DNA of 64,000 nucleotides from Sulfobacillus sp. (GTDB lineage Bacteria; Bacillota; Sulfobacillia; Sulfobacillales; Sulfobacillaceae): contig DAHWKJ010000022.1 of NCBI GenBank assembly GCA_027343695.1, forward strand, positions 1 to 64,000. Direction: 5' to 3'. Each line of letters starts with the position of its first letter. Position 1 is the stretch's first letter. Positions 24,901-34,255 of the stretch are shown piece by piece. The notes under the pieces are model-generated. The model was given only the letters and a program-made list of their open reading frames with translations, made no database searches and was not told where the DNA came from. The position numbers were made by a program, and so were the translations under genes.

Positions 24901-27096
24901 ATGAGAACCATGCTTAAGGGCCCCAAATGGTGGCAACAGTGGCGCAACACCAACCAAGACAGTGCATGGCAAACGCGCCAACTGGCCATTGCGGCGGTGG
25001 TGTGGGTGTTACTCACGGCCATTTTTTCAGTGACGTTATTGGGTCAACGGATCGACGTGTCGGTGGGGGACTACGCCCCACGGAGTGTGGTGGCTCCGTA
25101 TGGGGTCGTGGATTGGGGCGCAACACAAAAAGCCCGGCAAATTGCCGCTGCGTCGATTCCGGAAGTGTACACGTCGAACACAAAAATTTTGGCCGTGCAA
25201 AAGCATATCCTGGTACGGCAATTTGCTTTATTAGAAGCGCTGGCGGAGGACCCTGGGGCTCCTTTGAGTCTACGGGAGGCGGCCGTTGAAAAGGCCATTC
25301 CCGTGAATCTTCCCAGTGCGGTGTGGGGTGAGGTACTGGGGCTTTCGCCGACGACATTATCCCAACTGCAGCAAGATGCGACATTGACATTGGCTTCCGT
25401 GATGGGTCCCGGGAACGGGGTCCGGGATAACTCAGTGGGCGTGGGCGAAGCCAAGGGATTCGTGGCGCAATTGGTGGCCCAAGAAGAGCCCAACCCTGGG
25501 CTTCGTTTATTTTTGACGGATTTTACCCAGAATCTCGTAGTGCCGAATACGTTTCCGAATCGGGCGGCTACCCTAGCCCGGCGTCAAGCGGCGATGAATC
25601 GTGTGCCTGAAGTGAAAATCCTTAAGGGCGAGCAGGTGTTACAAGCCGGGCAAGTCGTGACCGCGACCGATGTTAACGTGCTGAAAGAACTGGGTCTCTT
25701 GAACCAGGGATTTAATCCCGGGCCGATTATTGGGGCTGCATTGTTTTCTGCGGTTATGGTCAGCCTGATTGGAGCCTATTTCTGGCTCCTCCGTCGTAGT
25801 CAGGCGGAAAACGTCTCCGTAGCCCTGATTACGGGGGTCATTTTGGTGGCGTCGGTTATTGCGGCCGATGCCATGTCAGGACTTGGGGTCCTTAATTATT
25901 TAGTGGTACCGACGGCTGCCATTATGGTTAGTGCACTGGTGGATACGGGCATTGGGGTCGTGGTGACCGGAATCCTGTCACTCGCCATTGCGACGTTAAT
26001 TGGTGCGGATCTCAATGTGGCACTGGTATCGTTCTTTGGGGGCATTGCCGGCGTTTTTGGCGTCAGTCGATTGTCGCAACGCTATGATATTGTCCGCGCG
26101 GGACTTATGGTGGGTGTGGTCAATGTGGTGGCATTATTGGGACTGGATGTGATGCAAGGGGCAGGTTTGCTCCAACAGCCCGTCTGGATTCAACTGGTGT
26201 GGGCATTGTTAGATGGTCTTTTGGCAGCCGTTTTCTCGATGGGACTCATCCCCGTGATTGAGGGTCCATTTGGGATTATCACCGCGGTCAAGTTAATTGA
26301 GTTAGCCAACCCGAATCAACCCTTGTTGCACCGACTCTTAGTGGAAGCTCCAGGAACCTATAACCATAGTATTATGGTCGGGAATCTAGCCGAGGCTGGT
26401 ACGGAGGCGGTTGGAGGAAATTCTCTTCTGGCTCGTGTCGGTGCCTATTACCATGATATCGGGAAATCCAAGCGCCCCTATTTCTTTGTCGATAATCAAT
26501 TTGGTGCGGAAAATCCCCATGATAAATTGGCTCCCAGTCTGTCCTCGCTCATCATTTCATCCCATGTACGGGATGGGATAGAACTAGCGCGAGAGCACCG
26601 GGTGCCGGAAGCTGTCGTAAACTTTATACGCGAGCATCACGGGACTACGTTGATCTATTATTTTTACCGAAAGGCATTGGATGCGGATACCGGTGAGGGG
26701 GTGACCGAAGCAGATTTTCGGTATGATGGGCCGAGGCCGCAAAGCAAGGAGACCGCGATTGTTATGCTGGCCGATGCTAGTGAGGCTACCACGCGGACGT
26801 TGAAAACCCCTACACCACAGGCTATCGAGCAAGTGGTGCGCAAGATTATTAAAGACCGTCTGACCGATGGCCAACTGGATGAATCGAATTTGACCTTAAA
26901 AGAATTAGACATCATTGCAAAAACTTTTACGCGGGTGCTGACCGGATTTTTTCACCAACGAATCGAATATCCAGAAAAAGTTTTGAAAGAGATGGAGAGG
27001 AGTCAAGGCCGTGGAAATATGGGTGGAAAGTCATCCCGAAGCATACGGCGCGTTGGAGGCAACGGTACGCCGGGTGGCCCAAACAACGCTAGCTAG
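24901..27096 (+). CDS. pgpH: PgpH-type 7TM-HD cyclic-di-AMP phosphodiesterase
   Basis: 731 residues. An N-terminal membrane helix (AIAAVVWVLLTAIFSVTLLG) and an extracellular 7TMR-HDED domain (about 60-270) precede about seven membrane helices (about 275-450) and a cytosolic HD domain. The HD signature is HSIMVGNLAEAG and YYHDIGKSKRP near 516, followed by HHGTTLIYYFYRKA. In Bacillus and Listeria the family degrades c-di-AMP to pApA. It sits between phoH and ybeY as in Bacillus yqfF. Its 3' end overlaps ybeY by 86 bases. A DarA-type c-di-AMP receptor lies elsewhere in this window. Confidence 0.95.
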   Translation: MRTMLKGPKWWQQWRNTNQDSAWQTRQLAIAAVVWVLLTAIFSVTLLGQRIDVSVGDYAPRSVVAPYGVVDWGATQKARQIAAASIPEVYTSNTKILAVQKHILVRQFALLEALAEDPGAPLSLREAAVEKAIPVNLPSAVWGEVLGLSPTTLSQLQQDATLTLASVMGPGNGVRDNSVGVGEAKGFVAQLVAQEEPNPGLRLFLTDFTQNLVVPNTFPNRAATLARRQAAMNRVPEVKILKGEQVLQAGQVVTATDVNVLKELGLLNQGFNPGPIIGAALFSAVMVSLIGAYFWLLRRSQAENVSVALITGVILVASVIAADAMSGLGVLNYLVVPTAAIMVSALVDTGIGVVVTGILSLAIATLIGADLNVALVSFFGGIAGVFGVSRLSQRYDIVRAGLMVGVVNVVALLGLDVMQGAGLLQQPVWIQLVWALLDGLLAAVFSMGLIPVIEGPFGIITAVKLIELANPNQPLLHRLLVEAPGTYNHSIMVGNLAEAGTEAVGGNSLLARVGAYYHDIGKSKRPYFFVDNQFGAENPHDKLAPSLSSLIISSHVRDGIELAREHRVPEAVVNFIREHHGTTLIYYFYRKALDADTGEGVTEADFRYDGPRPQSKETAIVMLADASEATTRTLKTPTPQAIEQVVRKIIKDRLTDGQLDESNLTLKELDIIAKTFTRVLTGFFHQRIEYPEKVLKEMERSQGRGNMGGKSSRSIRRVGGNGTPGGPNNAS

Positions 27097-27463
27097 CTTG
27101 CCAGACTTGCAATCTGCCGAACTCAGTGTGGTGCTTACGACCGATGAGGAGGTGCACGAACTCAACCGAACCTATCGTGGTATCGATCGCGCCACGGATG
27201 TGCTGTCCTTTCCGCAACACGAAGGCGAGGACTCGGATCTTAGCGATCCACTGTTGGGTGACGTCGTGATTTCCATCGATGCGGTCGAGCGCCAGGCCTT
27301 GGAATATGGACATAGCCGCGAAAGAGAGGTGGCATTTTTAACCGTGCACGGCATATTGCATTTGTTGGGCTGGGATCATGAGGTGCCGGAAGATGAGGCT
27401 CGCATGATGGCTAAAACTGAAGCGATCCTCTCAGGAATGGGACTGACGCGTGAAGCGCGCTAA
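27011..27463 (+). CDS. ybeY: endoribonuclease YbeY
   Basis: 150 residues. The zinc site HGILHLLGWDH (about 111-121) gives the Hx3Hx5H signature. NRTYRGIDRATDVLSFP is the second family motif. YbeY is a metal-dependent endoribonuclease in rRNA maturation and quality control. The GTG at 27011 has GGAGAGGAG upstream, lies inside the pgpH 3' end (86-base overlap), and gives the usual length. It overlaps the next gene by 14 bases. Confidence 0.95.
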   Translation: MEIWVESHPEAYGALEATVRRVAQTTLASLPDLQSAELSVVLTTDEEVHELNRTYRGIDRATDVLSFPQHEGEDSDLSDPLLGDVVISIDAVERQALEYGHSREREVAFLTVHGILHLLGWDHEVPEDEARMMAKTEAILSGMGLTREAR

Positions 27464-27953
27464 CAATCTCGCCGAGTCGTTTCGTTTTGCTTTTCAAGGT
27501 CTTCTGTATGCGCTGAGGACCCAACGCAACATGAGGTTACACTTCTTTACCGCTACCCTGGTGATGGTATTAGGGTGGACGATGCAATTGCCACGACGTG
27601 AGTTCATTGCCGTACTGACCGCCATTATGGTGGTCATGGTAGCGGAGATGGTCAATACCGCGATCGAAGCCGCGGTGGACTTAGCGAGTCCCTCTCTCCA
27701 TCCTTTAGCCCAAACCGCGAAAGATGTGGCGGCGGGAGCCGTGTTGTTGGCCGCCATCGGAGCCCTTTTCTTGGGGATTTGGGTTTTTCTTCCGCGTCTT
27801 AGCCGGATCGCACCGGACTTTATGGTACGATGGAACCACACCCCTGGCGTCACCGTGGTGGTGCTAGCGGGGTTGGTCGCGGTGTTGGGATTAGTACTGT
27901 GGATCCCCAAATCACAACGCGTCCGACGAAGGAGGCCCGAACAGAGCCAGTGA
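27450..27953 (+). CDS. dgkA: diacylglycerol/undecaprenol kinase
   Basis: 167 residues. The N-terminal SFRFAFQGLLYALRTQRNMRLHF and the active-site helix EMVNTAIEAAVDLASP identify the DgkA integral-membrane kinase family; in Gram-positives the main substrate is undecaprenol. After the usual three helices the protein carries an extra C-terminal hydrophobic segment (VTVVVLAGLVAVLGLVLWI) and a basic tail, making it longer than the typical ~120-130 residues. GTG start overlapping ybeY; stop overlapping the next gene by GTGA. Confidence 0.92.
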   Translation: MKRANNLAESFRFAFQGLLYALRTQRNMRLHFFTATLVMVLGWTMQLPRREFIAVLTAIMVVMVAEMVNTAIEAAVDLASPSLHPLAQTAKDVAAGAVLLAAIGALFLGIWVFLPRLSRIAPDFMVRWNHTPGVTVVVLAGLVAVLGLVLWIPKSQRVRRRRPEQSQ

Positions 27954-29221
27954 AGCACATCCCTTGGGGGCCCATCGCGTTTTTGGTGGTAATGGTGGGC
28001 GTGTCTGCATTGTATTCGATGGCGGAGACCGCCATGATGGCCTTGTCGCGCAGTAAGGTTCGGCAGCTAGCCGAAGCAGGTAATTCACAGGCGCATTGGT
28101 TAGAACGGCTCATTCGCGAACCGAATCGGTTGTTGAGTACGGTGTTGGTAGGCAATAACTTAGCCAACATCATTGCGTCGACTGTGGCAGCCGCTTTGTT
28201 TATCCAATATTTTGGCAGCAATGGCATTACGATTTCTACTGTTGTAATGACCCTGGCAATTTTGCTGGCTGCAGAGATTACGCCGAAAACCTTTGCCGCG
28301 CACAACCCGGAGCGGGTCGCGGTGCGTTTGGCACCATTTTTGGAGGTGTCCGCTCGAATTTTTGCGCCGATTGTCAAAGTCCTCACCTGGATTGGAGTCG
28401 GTTTTATTCGGATTCTCGGAGGTAAAGCCGAAGGGGGCCGTATTATTACCGAGGAAGAGATCCGGACCATGGTCGAAGTGGGTGAGGAAGAAGGGCTTCT
28501 CGAAGCCGGTGAACGGCAAATGATTCAGGGTATATTTGATCTAGGGGATACCGTGGTCCGAGAAGTCATGGTGCCACGCATTGATGTACAAGCGCTCCCT
28601 TCAACGGCAACGCTGACTGAAGCCTGGGATGCGGTGATTCAATGGGGGCATTCGCGGCTTCCGGTGTTCCGCACGACCGTGGACGACGTCATCGGCGTAC
28701 TCTATGCACGCGATATCCTGCTGTACATTCGGGAACGGCCATCGGGAACACCGGTCCAGGAGTTGGTGCGCCCGGTCCAGTATGTGCCTGAAACCAAGAA
28801 AGTGGATGAATTGCTGGCGGACTTTCGCCATCGTCGGGCCCACATTGCGGTGGTGTTGGACGAGTATGGGGGGACGGCGGGTATCGTCACCATTGAGGAT
28901 CTTCTCGAAGAAATTGTTGGGGAAATCCAGGATGAATATGATGCCGAAGAACTCTCGATTCGGTTTATCGACGACCAGACTGTGGATGTTGAGGGATTGT
29001 TCTCGTTAGATGAAATCAACGAAATCTTTGATTCAGAACTCCCGAACGAAGATTTTGATACCATCGGCGGGTTGATTTTGCATTTGCTGGGTCGAGCTCC
29101 GGTGGAAGCGGAGATGGTGACTCTGGATGGCTTCGAATTTACCGTGACCAAGGTCACGGGACGTCGCGTCACACGTGTTTTGATTCATCGTAAGCAAGAG
29201 ACCGTAGACGGGGTATCATAA
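27950..29221 (+). CDS. CNNM/CorC-family membrane protein with CBS domains
   Basis: 423 residues. An N-terminal DUF21 domain of about four helices (about 1-185; ETAMMALSRSKVRQLAE, VGNNLANIIAS, AEITPKTFAAHNPE) precedes a CBS pair (VMVPRIDVQALPSTATL; VDELLADFRHRRAHIAVVLDEYGGTAGIVTIEDLLEEIVGEI) and a C-terminal CorC/HlyC domain (DVEGLFSLDEINEIF). The family handles Mg2+ or related divalent cation transport. GTG at 27950 overlaps dgkA. This ybeY-dgkA-corC-cdd-era order is conserved. Confidence 0.92.
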   Translation: MKHIPWGPIAFLVVMVGVSALYSMAETAMMALSRSKVRQLAEAGNSQAHWLERLIREPNRLLSTVLVGNNLANIIASTVAAALFIQYFGSNGITISTVVMTLAILLAAEITPKTFAAHNPERVAVRLAPFLEVSARIFAPIVKVLTWIGVGFIRILGGKAEGGRIITEEEIRTMVEVGEEEGLLEAGERQMIQGIFDLGDTVVREVMVPRIDVQALPSTATLTEAWDAVIQWGHSRLPVFRTTVDDVIGVLYARDILLYIRERPSGTPVQELVRPVQYVPETKKVDELLADFRHRRAHIAVVLDEYGGTAGIVTIEDLLEEIVGEIQDEYDAEELSIRFIDDQTVDVEGLFSLDEINEIFDSELPNEDFDTIGGLILHLLGRAPVEAEMVTLDGFEFTVTKVTGRRVTRVLIHRKQETVDGVS

Positions 29222-29273
29222 ATTGGGTTTCTTCGGTAATCCTAGCTCTAGAGCAAAGAGGAGGCCGACTCCC

Positions 29274-29669
29274 GTGGTGGATGAGGCAGCATTGATTCAA
29301 GCGGCAGTAGAGGTTCGTCAAAAGTCTTACAGTCCCTACTCCCGTTTTGCGGTGGGGGCGGCCTTATGGTGCGAAGATGGGTCGATTGTGGCGGGCTGCA
29401 ACGTGGAAAATGGGAGCTTTCCCTTAAGCTTATGTGCAGAACGGGCGGCTGTTGCGACGGCGGTTGGCCTCGGCCATCGCCGTTTTGTGGCGGTTGCCAT
29501 CGTAGCCGGCGATGCACCGGTGACACCCTGTGGTGGATGCCGCCAAGTCCTCTTAGAATTCGGCGATATGGATGTAATTTGTATCTCGGCAGGGGATCAC
29601 AGCCGTGTGGATCGGTATCGGCTACGTGATCTGTTGCCTCATGGCTTTGACTTGGAGGAATTGCGGTGA
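29274..29669 (+). CDS. cdd: cytidine deaminase
   Basis: 131 residues. Zinc and catalytic motifs are CAERAAV and PCGGCRQVLLEF, and the substrate loop is NVENGSFPLSL. It deaminates cytidine and deoxycytidine to uridine forms in pyrimidine salvage. I chose the GTG at 29274 because GAGGAGG lies nine bases upstream and the length is normal; a TTG at 29223 would add 17 residues. Its stop overlaps era by GTGA. Confidence 0.95.
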   Translation: MVDEAALIQAAVEVRQKSYSPYSRFAVGAALWCEDGSIVAGCNVENGSFPLSLCAERAAVATAVGLGHRRFVAVAIVAGDAPVTPCGGCRQVLLEFGDMDVICISAGDHSRVDRYRLRDLLPHGFDLEELR

Positions 29670-30559
29670 GTTATCGGTCTGGTTTTGTGGCGTTGTTAGG
29701 TCGACCCAACGTGGGGAAGTCCACCTTGTTAAACGCGCTGTTAGGGCGCAAGATTGCGATTACCACCGATAAGCCTCAAACCACCCGAAATCGAATACAA
29801 GGCATCTTGCATCGACCCGATGCCCAATTGGTGCTGGTGGACACACCCGGAGTCCATAAGGCGCACAATCTCTTAGGGCAACGTATGGTAAAAGCATCTA
29901 AGCGCGTGGCTGGCGATGTCGACCTCTTGTGGCACATCGTCGATATTTCCAAACCTCCGAAAGAAGAAGATCAGTGGGTCGCCGCGATGTGCCAAAAAAC
30001 AGGCCTCCCCACCTGGTTGATAGGAAACAAAGGAGACTTGGTGGAACATCTTGAGGGCCGTTTGGATCCTTATTTGGCTTTGATGCCGTATGCGGCACAC
30101 TTCGTGATTTCAGCGACCGAGGAGATGGGGATCACGGCCTTAGTGGACCAGGCGCTAGACGGATTGCCTGAGGGCGATCCGTACTTTCCGCCGGACATGG
30201 TCACAGATCAAAGTGAAGACTTTTATGTGGGGGAAATTATTCGCGAAAAGGCATTGGAACTGACCCGGGAGGAAATTCCGCATTCCCTTGCGGTGGTGGT
30301 GGAAGAACGGACCGCCCGTTCTGAAGACTTAACCTATGTGCGGGCCACCTTATACGTAGAGCGTCCCACGCAAAAGGCTATCGTCATTGGCCAAAAGGGC
30401 CAGATGCTGAAAGAAATAGGGAAGGTCGCTCGCCATGACCTAGAAGAATACTACGGGCATCGGGTGTTTATCGAGTTGTGGGTGAAAGTGCGCCCGAGAT
30501 GGCGGAGCCAAGAGCAATGGCTTACCCGCTTGGGCTATCGGGATCCGGAGAAACCTTAA
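29666..30559 (+). CDS. era: GTPase Era
   Basis: 297 residues. GTPase motifs are GRPNVGKST (about 12-20), TTRNRIQGI, DTPGVHKAH and GNKGD, followed by a C-terminal KH domain with GQKGQMLKEIGKVAR. Era binds 16S rRNA and is needed for 30S assembly. GTG start overlapping the cdd stop; its TAA overlaps the recO ATG (TAATG). Confidence 0.97.
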   Translation: MSYRSGFVALLGRPNVGKSTLLNALLGRKIAITTDKPQTTRNRIQGILHRPDAQLVLVDTPGVHKAHNLLGQRMVKASKRVAGDVDLLWHIVDISKPPKEEDQWVAAMCQKTGLPTWLIGNKGDLVEHLEGRLDPYLALMPYAAHFVISATEEMGITALVDQALDGLPEGDPYFPPDMVTDQSEDFYVGEIIREKALELTREEIPHSLAVVVEERTARSEDLTYVRATLYVERPTQKAIVIGQKGQMLKEIGKVARHDLEEYYGHRVFIELWVKVRPRWRSQEQWLTRLGYRDPEKP

Positions 30560-31323
30560 TGGCGCAATATCAAGAAGCGGCGATTATCCTAAAGTCGCGG
30601 CCCTACCGTGAATCTGACAGTCTCCTGACCCTTTTTGGTCAAACCCATGGTAAAACGGGAGCCATTGCCAAGGGGGTCCGCAAACCCAAAAGCAAACTCC
30701 AGGCGGGGCTCTACCCGCTTTCGTATGTGATGGTTGAACTGTATCAGGGACGAGCATCGATGGTCACCGTGATGGGTGCGGATATCGTTCAGGGATTCGG
30801 GAGGATGCGCGGGGATCTGACGGCATTGAGTTGGGGCATGGTTTTGGCCGATATTGTAGACGGGCTCTGGTCGGATCACGATGCGTCACCCGAGACATTT
30901 CAGTGGTTAATTGTGGGATTTGAGGCTTTGAGTCAAGGGAAGGACCCGGCTACCGTGGGCATGACGGTGGCATGGCGGTGTCTTGAAATTGCGGGCTATG
31001 CACCCGAATGGGGGCACTGTCGGGATTGCGGTCAGGCCATCGGACATAGTGGGCCGATTGCGCTCTCAGTCCAGGAGGGACAAGCACAGTGTAAGGACTG
31101 TGCATCCGCTAAAGACGGCTTCACGATTTCTTTAGGAAGCTTTAAGACGTGGCAGCAGTGGATGACGCTGAATCCGTCTCGCCTCGGAGCTATCGAAGCG
31201 CACGGGGTGGTGTACCGAGAATTATTCGATCTTCTTGACCGTTATGTGGTGGCACAGGTAGGCCGCCGGCCGCGGTCCTTAAGTTTTATTCAAAGCTTGG
31301 TGACCTTATCGAATGAAGAATAG
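30559..31323 (+). CDS. recO: DNA repair protein RecO
   Basis: 254 residues. The N-terminal OB fold starts QEAAIILKSRPYRESDSLLTLFGQTHGK and includes AIAKGVRKPKSKL. The helical domain contains a zinc site CRDCG/CKDC about 20 residues apart. RecO loads RecA with RecR and anneals SSB-coated strands. The ATG at 30559 is fused to the era stop; a longer frame upstream is a shadow of era. Confidence 0.95.
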   Translation: MAQYQEAAIILKSRPYRESDSLLTLFGQTHGKTGAIAKGVRKPKSKLQAGLYPLSYVMVELYQGRASMVTVMGADIVQGFGRMRGDLTALSWGMVLADIVDGLWSDHDASPETFQWLIVGFEALSQGKDPATVGMTVAWRCLEIAGYAPEWGHCRDCGQAIGHSGPIALSVQEGQAQCKDCASAKDGFTISLGSFKTWQQWMTLNPSRLGAIEAHGVVYRELFDLLDRYVVAQVGRRPRSLSFIQSLVTLSNEE

Positions 31324-31340
31324 GGAAGGGGGATGACCAG

Positions 31341-32204
31341 GTGAAGACGTTACAAGATATTGTGGGCGACCTGAAAACCTATTGGAAGAACCAAGGCGTC
31401 CTGATCGCGGAACCCTATGACATAGAAATGGGCGCTGGGACCATGAATCCCCTCACCTTCTTTCGCGCCCTGGGGTCCGAACCCTGGCGAGTCGGCTACG
31501 TTCAACCTTCGCGTCGTCCTGTCGATGGCCGCTATGGGGACAATCCCAACCGTGTGTATCAGCATCATCAGTTTCAGGTCCTATTAAAGCCCGCTCCTGA
31601 CGACGTGGTGGAACTGTATCTTAAGAGCTTGGAAGCCCTCGGTATCAATCGGCGGGATCATGATATTCGCCTGGTGGAGGATAACTGGGAGGCTCAAGCC
31701 ATGGGGGCGTGGGGCGTAGGCTGGGAGGTTTGGCTGGACGGTATGGAAATCAGCCAATTTACCTATTTCCAACAGATGGGTGGGCATGCATGCCACCCGG
31801 TCTCGGCTGAATTAACCTACGGGCTGGAGAGGCTTACCAGCTACTTGGCGAACGTCGACGAAATTTGGGCTATTGAGTGGGCGCCCGGGGTTTCCTATCG
31901 CGAACTCTTTAAAAGAGTGGAATGGGAGCAAGCCACCTATAGTTTTGAAAAGGCGGACCCTCAGGTGTTGTTCCAACTGTTTCAAATCTATGAGCACGAA
32001 GCGCGTCGCCTGATGGACGATCACGTGCTGCGACCCGGTTACGAGTTTTTACTTAAGGCATCCCATATCTTCAATACGTTGGATGCGCGTGGCGTGATCT
32101 CGGTGACGGAACGCCAGGCCTATTTGGGCCGTTTACGCAAAATGGCGCGAAGTGCGGCAGACATCTATTTGGAGTTAACGTCCGGGGTGGAGGTGCCATC
32201 ATGA
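31341..32204 (+). CDS. glyQ: glycyl-tRNA synthetase alpha subunit
   Basis: 287 residues. It has the class II catalytic motifs of the alpha2beta2 enzyme: YDIEMGAGTMNPLTFFRALG, YVQPSRRPVDGRYGDNPNR and QFTYFQQMGG. It makes glycyl-adenylate and, with GlyS, charges tRNA-Gly. GTG start with AAGGGGG. It overlaps glyS by ATGA. recO-glyQ-glyS is a common Firmicute order. Confidence 0.97.
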   Translation: MKTLQDIVGDLKTYWKNQGVLIAEPYDIEMGAGTMNPLTFFRALGSEPWRVGYVQPSRRPVDGRYGDNPNRVYQHHQFQVLLKPAPDDVVELYLKSLEALGINRRDHDIRLVEDNWEAQAMGAWGVGWEVWLDGMEISQFTYFQQMGGHACHPVSAELTYGLERLTSYLANVDEIWAIEWAPGVSYRELFKRVEWEQATYSFEKADPQVLFQLFQIYEHEARRLMDDHVLRPGYEFLLKASHIFNTLDARGVISVTERQAYLGRLRKMARSAADIYLELTSGVEVPS

Positions 32205-34255
32205 TGTCGCGCTCGTTTTTATTGGAGCTTGGGGTCGAGGAGATTCCGAGTCAGTACCTATCTGGCATCCGAGATAGCCTCCAAACCCTCATTACGGCCG
32301 GACTCGAAGACGCGAGGCTCCTAGAGGGAACGGTTGAAGTTTTAGCCACGCCGCGCCGTCTCACGGCCCATGGCGTCGTGTTGGACTATCAACAGGCCCA
32401 ACAGGAGACGATTCGAGGACCCTTGGTGAGTATTGCGTATGATGCCGAAGGCTCCCCGACCCCTGCGTTGAGAGGATTTTGTCGTAAGGTCTCCATGGAA
32501 CCCGATGCCTTGGGAACCCTGGTAGAAGGCACTAAGACCTACGTGGCGGCTGTCGTCGACAAGCCACGCGAATCCGCCGCACAGATCCTGCCTCAGGTGA
32601 TCCAAAGTGCTTTTGGCGCGGTGGTGCTACCGCGCAGCATGCGCTGGGGTGAACAGGATTGGCGCTTTATTCGACCCTTGCGATGGATTGCGCTGTGGCT
32701 GGATGAAAGCCTCTTGCCGCTCACTCTTGCGGGGCTGGCATCGACACCCGTCACCTATGGCAATCGAACAGATCATCCCGATCCGATTCCGTATGAGGGC
32801 ATTGATGGATATTTCTCCGCACTCAAAATGGGTGGGGTGATGTTAAGCGTCGAGGAGCGCGCACAGCGCATTCGTTCAGAAGGGACCCGACTCGCTGCGC
32901 AGATTGGAGCCGCCGTCGACTGGGACAGCACCTTGTTGGACGAGGTTGCGAACCTGGTAGAGTGGCCGACTCCGTTTTTGGGTCACTTCGACGCCGAGTT
33001 TCTTGAGGTGCCGACACCGATTTTAGTGACGGCGATGAAGGTGCATCAACGCTATTTTCCACTGCATAATTCGAAAGGGCAGTTATTGCCCGCGTTTATT
33101 GGGGTGCGTAATGGGATTGGGGAGCACTTGGACTCCGTGATTCAAGGGAATCAGAAGGTGCTCCGGGCGCGACTGGCGGATGCCCAATACTTTTATCAGG
33201 CAGACCTGAGACAACGGCTGGAAGAGCGGCTGCCCCAACTGCGGGCGGTGCTCTTTCATGCGCAACTGGGGACGTATGGGGAAAAGCTCCAACGACTGGC
33301 ACACATTTTAGAGCGAACCCAAGACTGGTGGAAATTTACCTCAGAAGAGCGTGCGACACTCGATCGGATTATCCAGTTGTACAAAACGGATCTGCTGACC
33401 CATGTGGTCCAAGAGTTTCCTGAGCTTCAGGGTGAGATGGGGGCGATTTATGCGCAATATGATGGTGAGTCAGATCGCTTAGTGGAGGCCTTACGCGATC
33501 AATATCGCCCCCAATATAAGGGAGACCGGATTGCATCGACTGTGCTGGGCCAATGGTTGGTGTTAATGGATCGCATGGACACTCTGGTTATGGCTCTCGG
33601 CCATGGGCTGAAACCGACGGGCTCGGAGGATCCATTTGGGATCCGTCGGGCGGCCTTGGCGGTGGGGAGAACCCTACTCGAAGGGGGTTCCTTCTTGCAT
33701 AATCTATCCATCCGTGAAATTATCAAGGAGATGACCGTGGTTGCCAATCTTGGGAATTCTGAGAGTGTCATCGAGGACACGTATGCCCTTGTTGTCCAAC
33801 GACTGACCTCTTATCTAGAGGCCCAGTATCCGTCGTCCCTAGTGCGGGCTACACTAGCAGCCGACTTGCCATGGAGCACGGTGCCCGAACGCATTGTCTG
33901 GTTGCAAGAGCTGATCCAGCGTGACCGCTGGGACGACGTTGGAGCGGCTTATAAGCGCATTGACCGGGTGCTGCCACCAGGAATGGCCGCGATCCAGGTA
34001 CCAAGGGATGCCTATGGGCTCGAAGTGGAGCGTGCTTTGGTGGATGTCGCACAAAAACTTTGGATGGCATCCACGCCGCCGCGAGATTGGTGGGAGGGGG
34101 CTCTGGAAGTGACTGATAGGGTGAATCGATTGTTTGATGAGGTGCTCGTCATGGATCCCGATCTTGCGATTCGAGAGCGTCGTCTGGCACTACTTGCATG
34201 GGTTCGTGCCGGGCTCTCTCGCTACTTTGACATGGGCATGGTAAATGGCGGATGA
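32201..34255 (+). CDS. glyS: glycyl-tRNA synthetase beta subunit
   Basis: 684 residues. It opens FLLELGVEEIPSQYL, the usual GlyS N-terminus. An HD-like region (KVHQRYFPLHNSKGQLLPAFIGVRNG) and DPFGIRRAALAVGR follow, and the C-terminus has an anticodon-binding DALR-type domain. It supplies tRNA binding to GlyQ. Stop and start overlaps (ATGA) join it to glyQ and to the PPDK regulator. Confidence 0.97.
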   Translation: MMSRSFLLELGVEEIPSQYLSGIRDSLQTLITAGLEDARLLEGTVEVLATPRRLTAHGVVLDYQQAQQETIRGPLVSIAYDAEGSPTPALRGFCRKVSMEPDALGTLVEGTKTYVAAVVDKPRESAAQILPQVIQSAFGAVVLPRSMRWGEQDWRFIRPLRWIALWLDESLLPLTLAGLASTPVTYGNRTDHPDPIPYEGIDGYFSALKMGGVMLSVEERAQRIRSEGTRLAAQIGAAVDWDSTLLDEVANLVEWPTPFLGHFDAEFLEVPTPILVTAMKVHQRYFPLHNSKGQLLPAFIGVRNGIGEHLDSVIQGNQKVLRARLADAQYFYQADLRQRLEERLPQLRAVLFHAQLGTYGEKLQRLAHILERTQDWWKFTSEERATLDRIIQLYKTDLLTHVVQEFPELQGEMGAIYAQYDGESDRLVEALRDQYRPQYKGDRIASTVLGQWLVLMDRMDTLVMALGHGLKPTGSEDPFGIRRAALAVGRTLLEGGSFLHNLSIREIIKEMTVVANLGNSESVIEDTYALVVQRLTSYLEAQYPSSLVRATLAADLPWSTVPERIVWLQELIQRDRWDDVGAAYKRIDRVLPPGMAAIQVPRDAYGLEVERALVDVAQKLWMASTPPRDWWEGALEVTDRVNRLFDEVLVMDPDLAIRERRLALLAWVRAGLSRYFDMGMVNGG

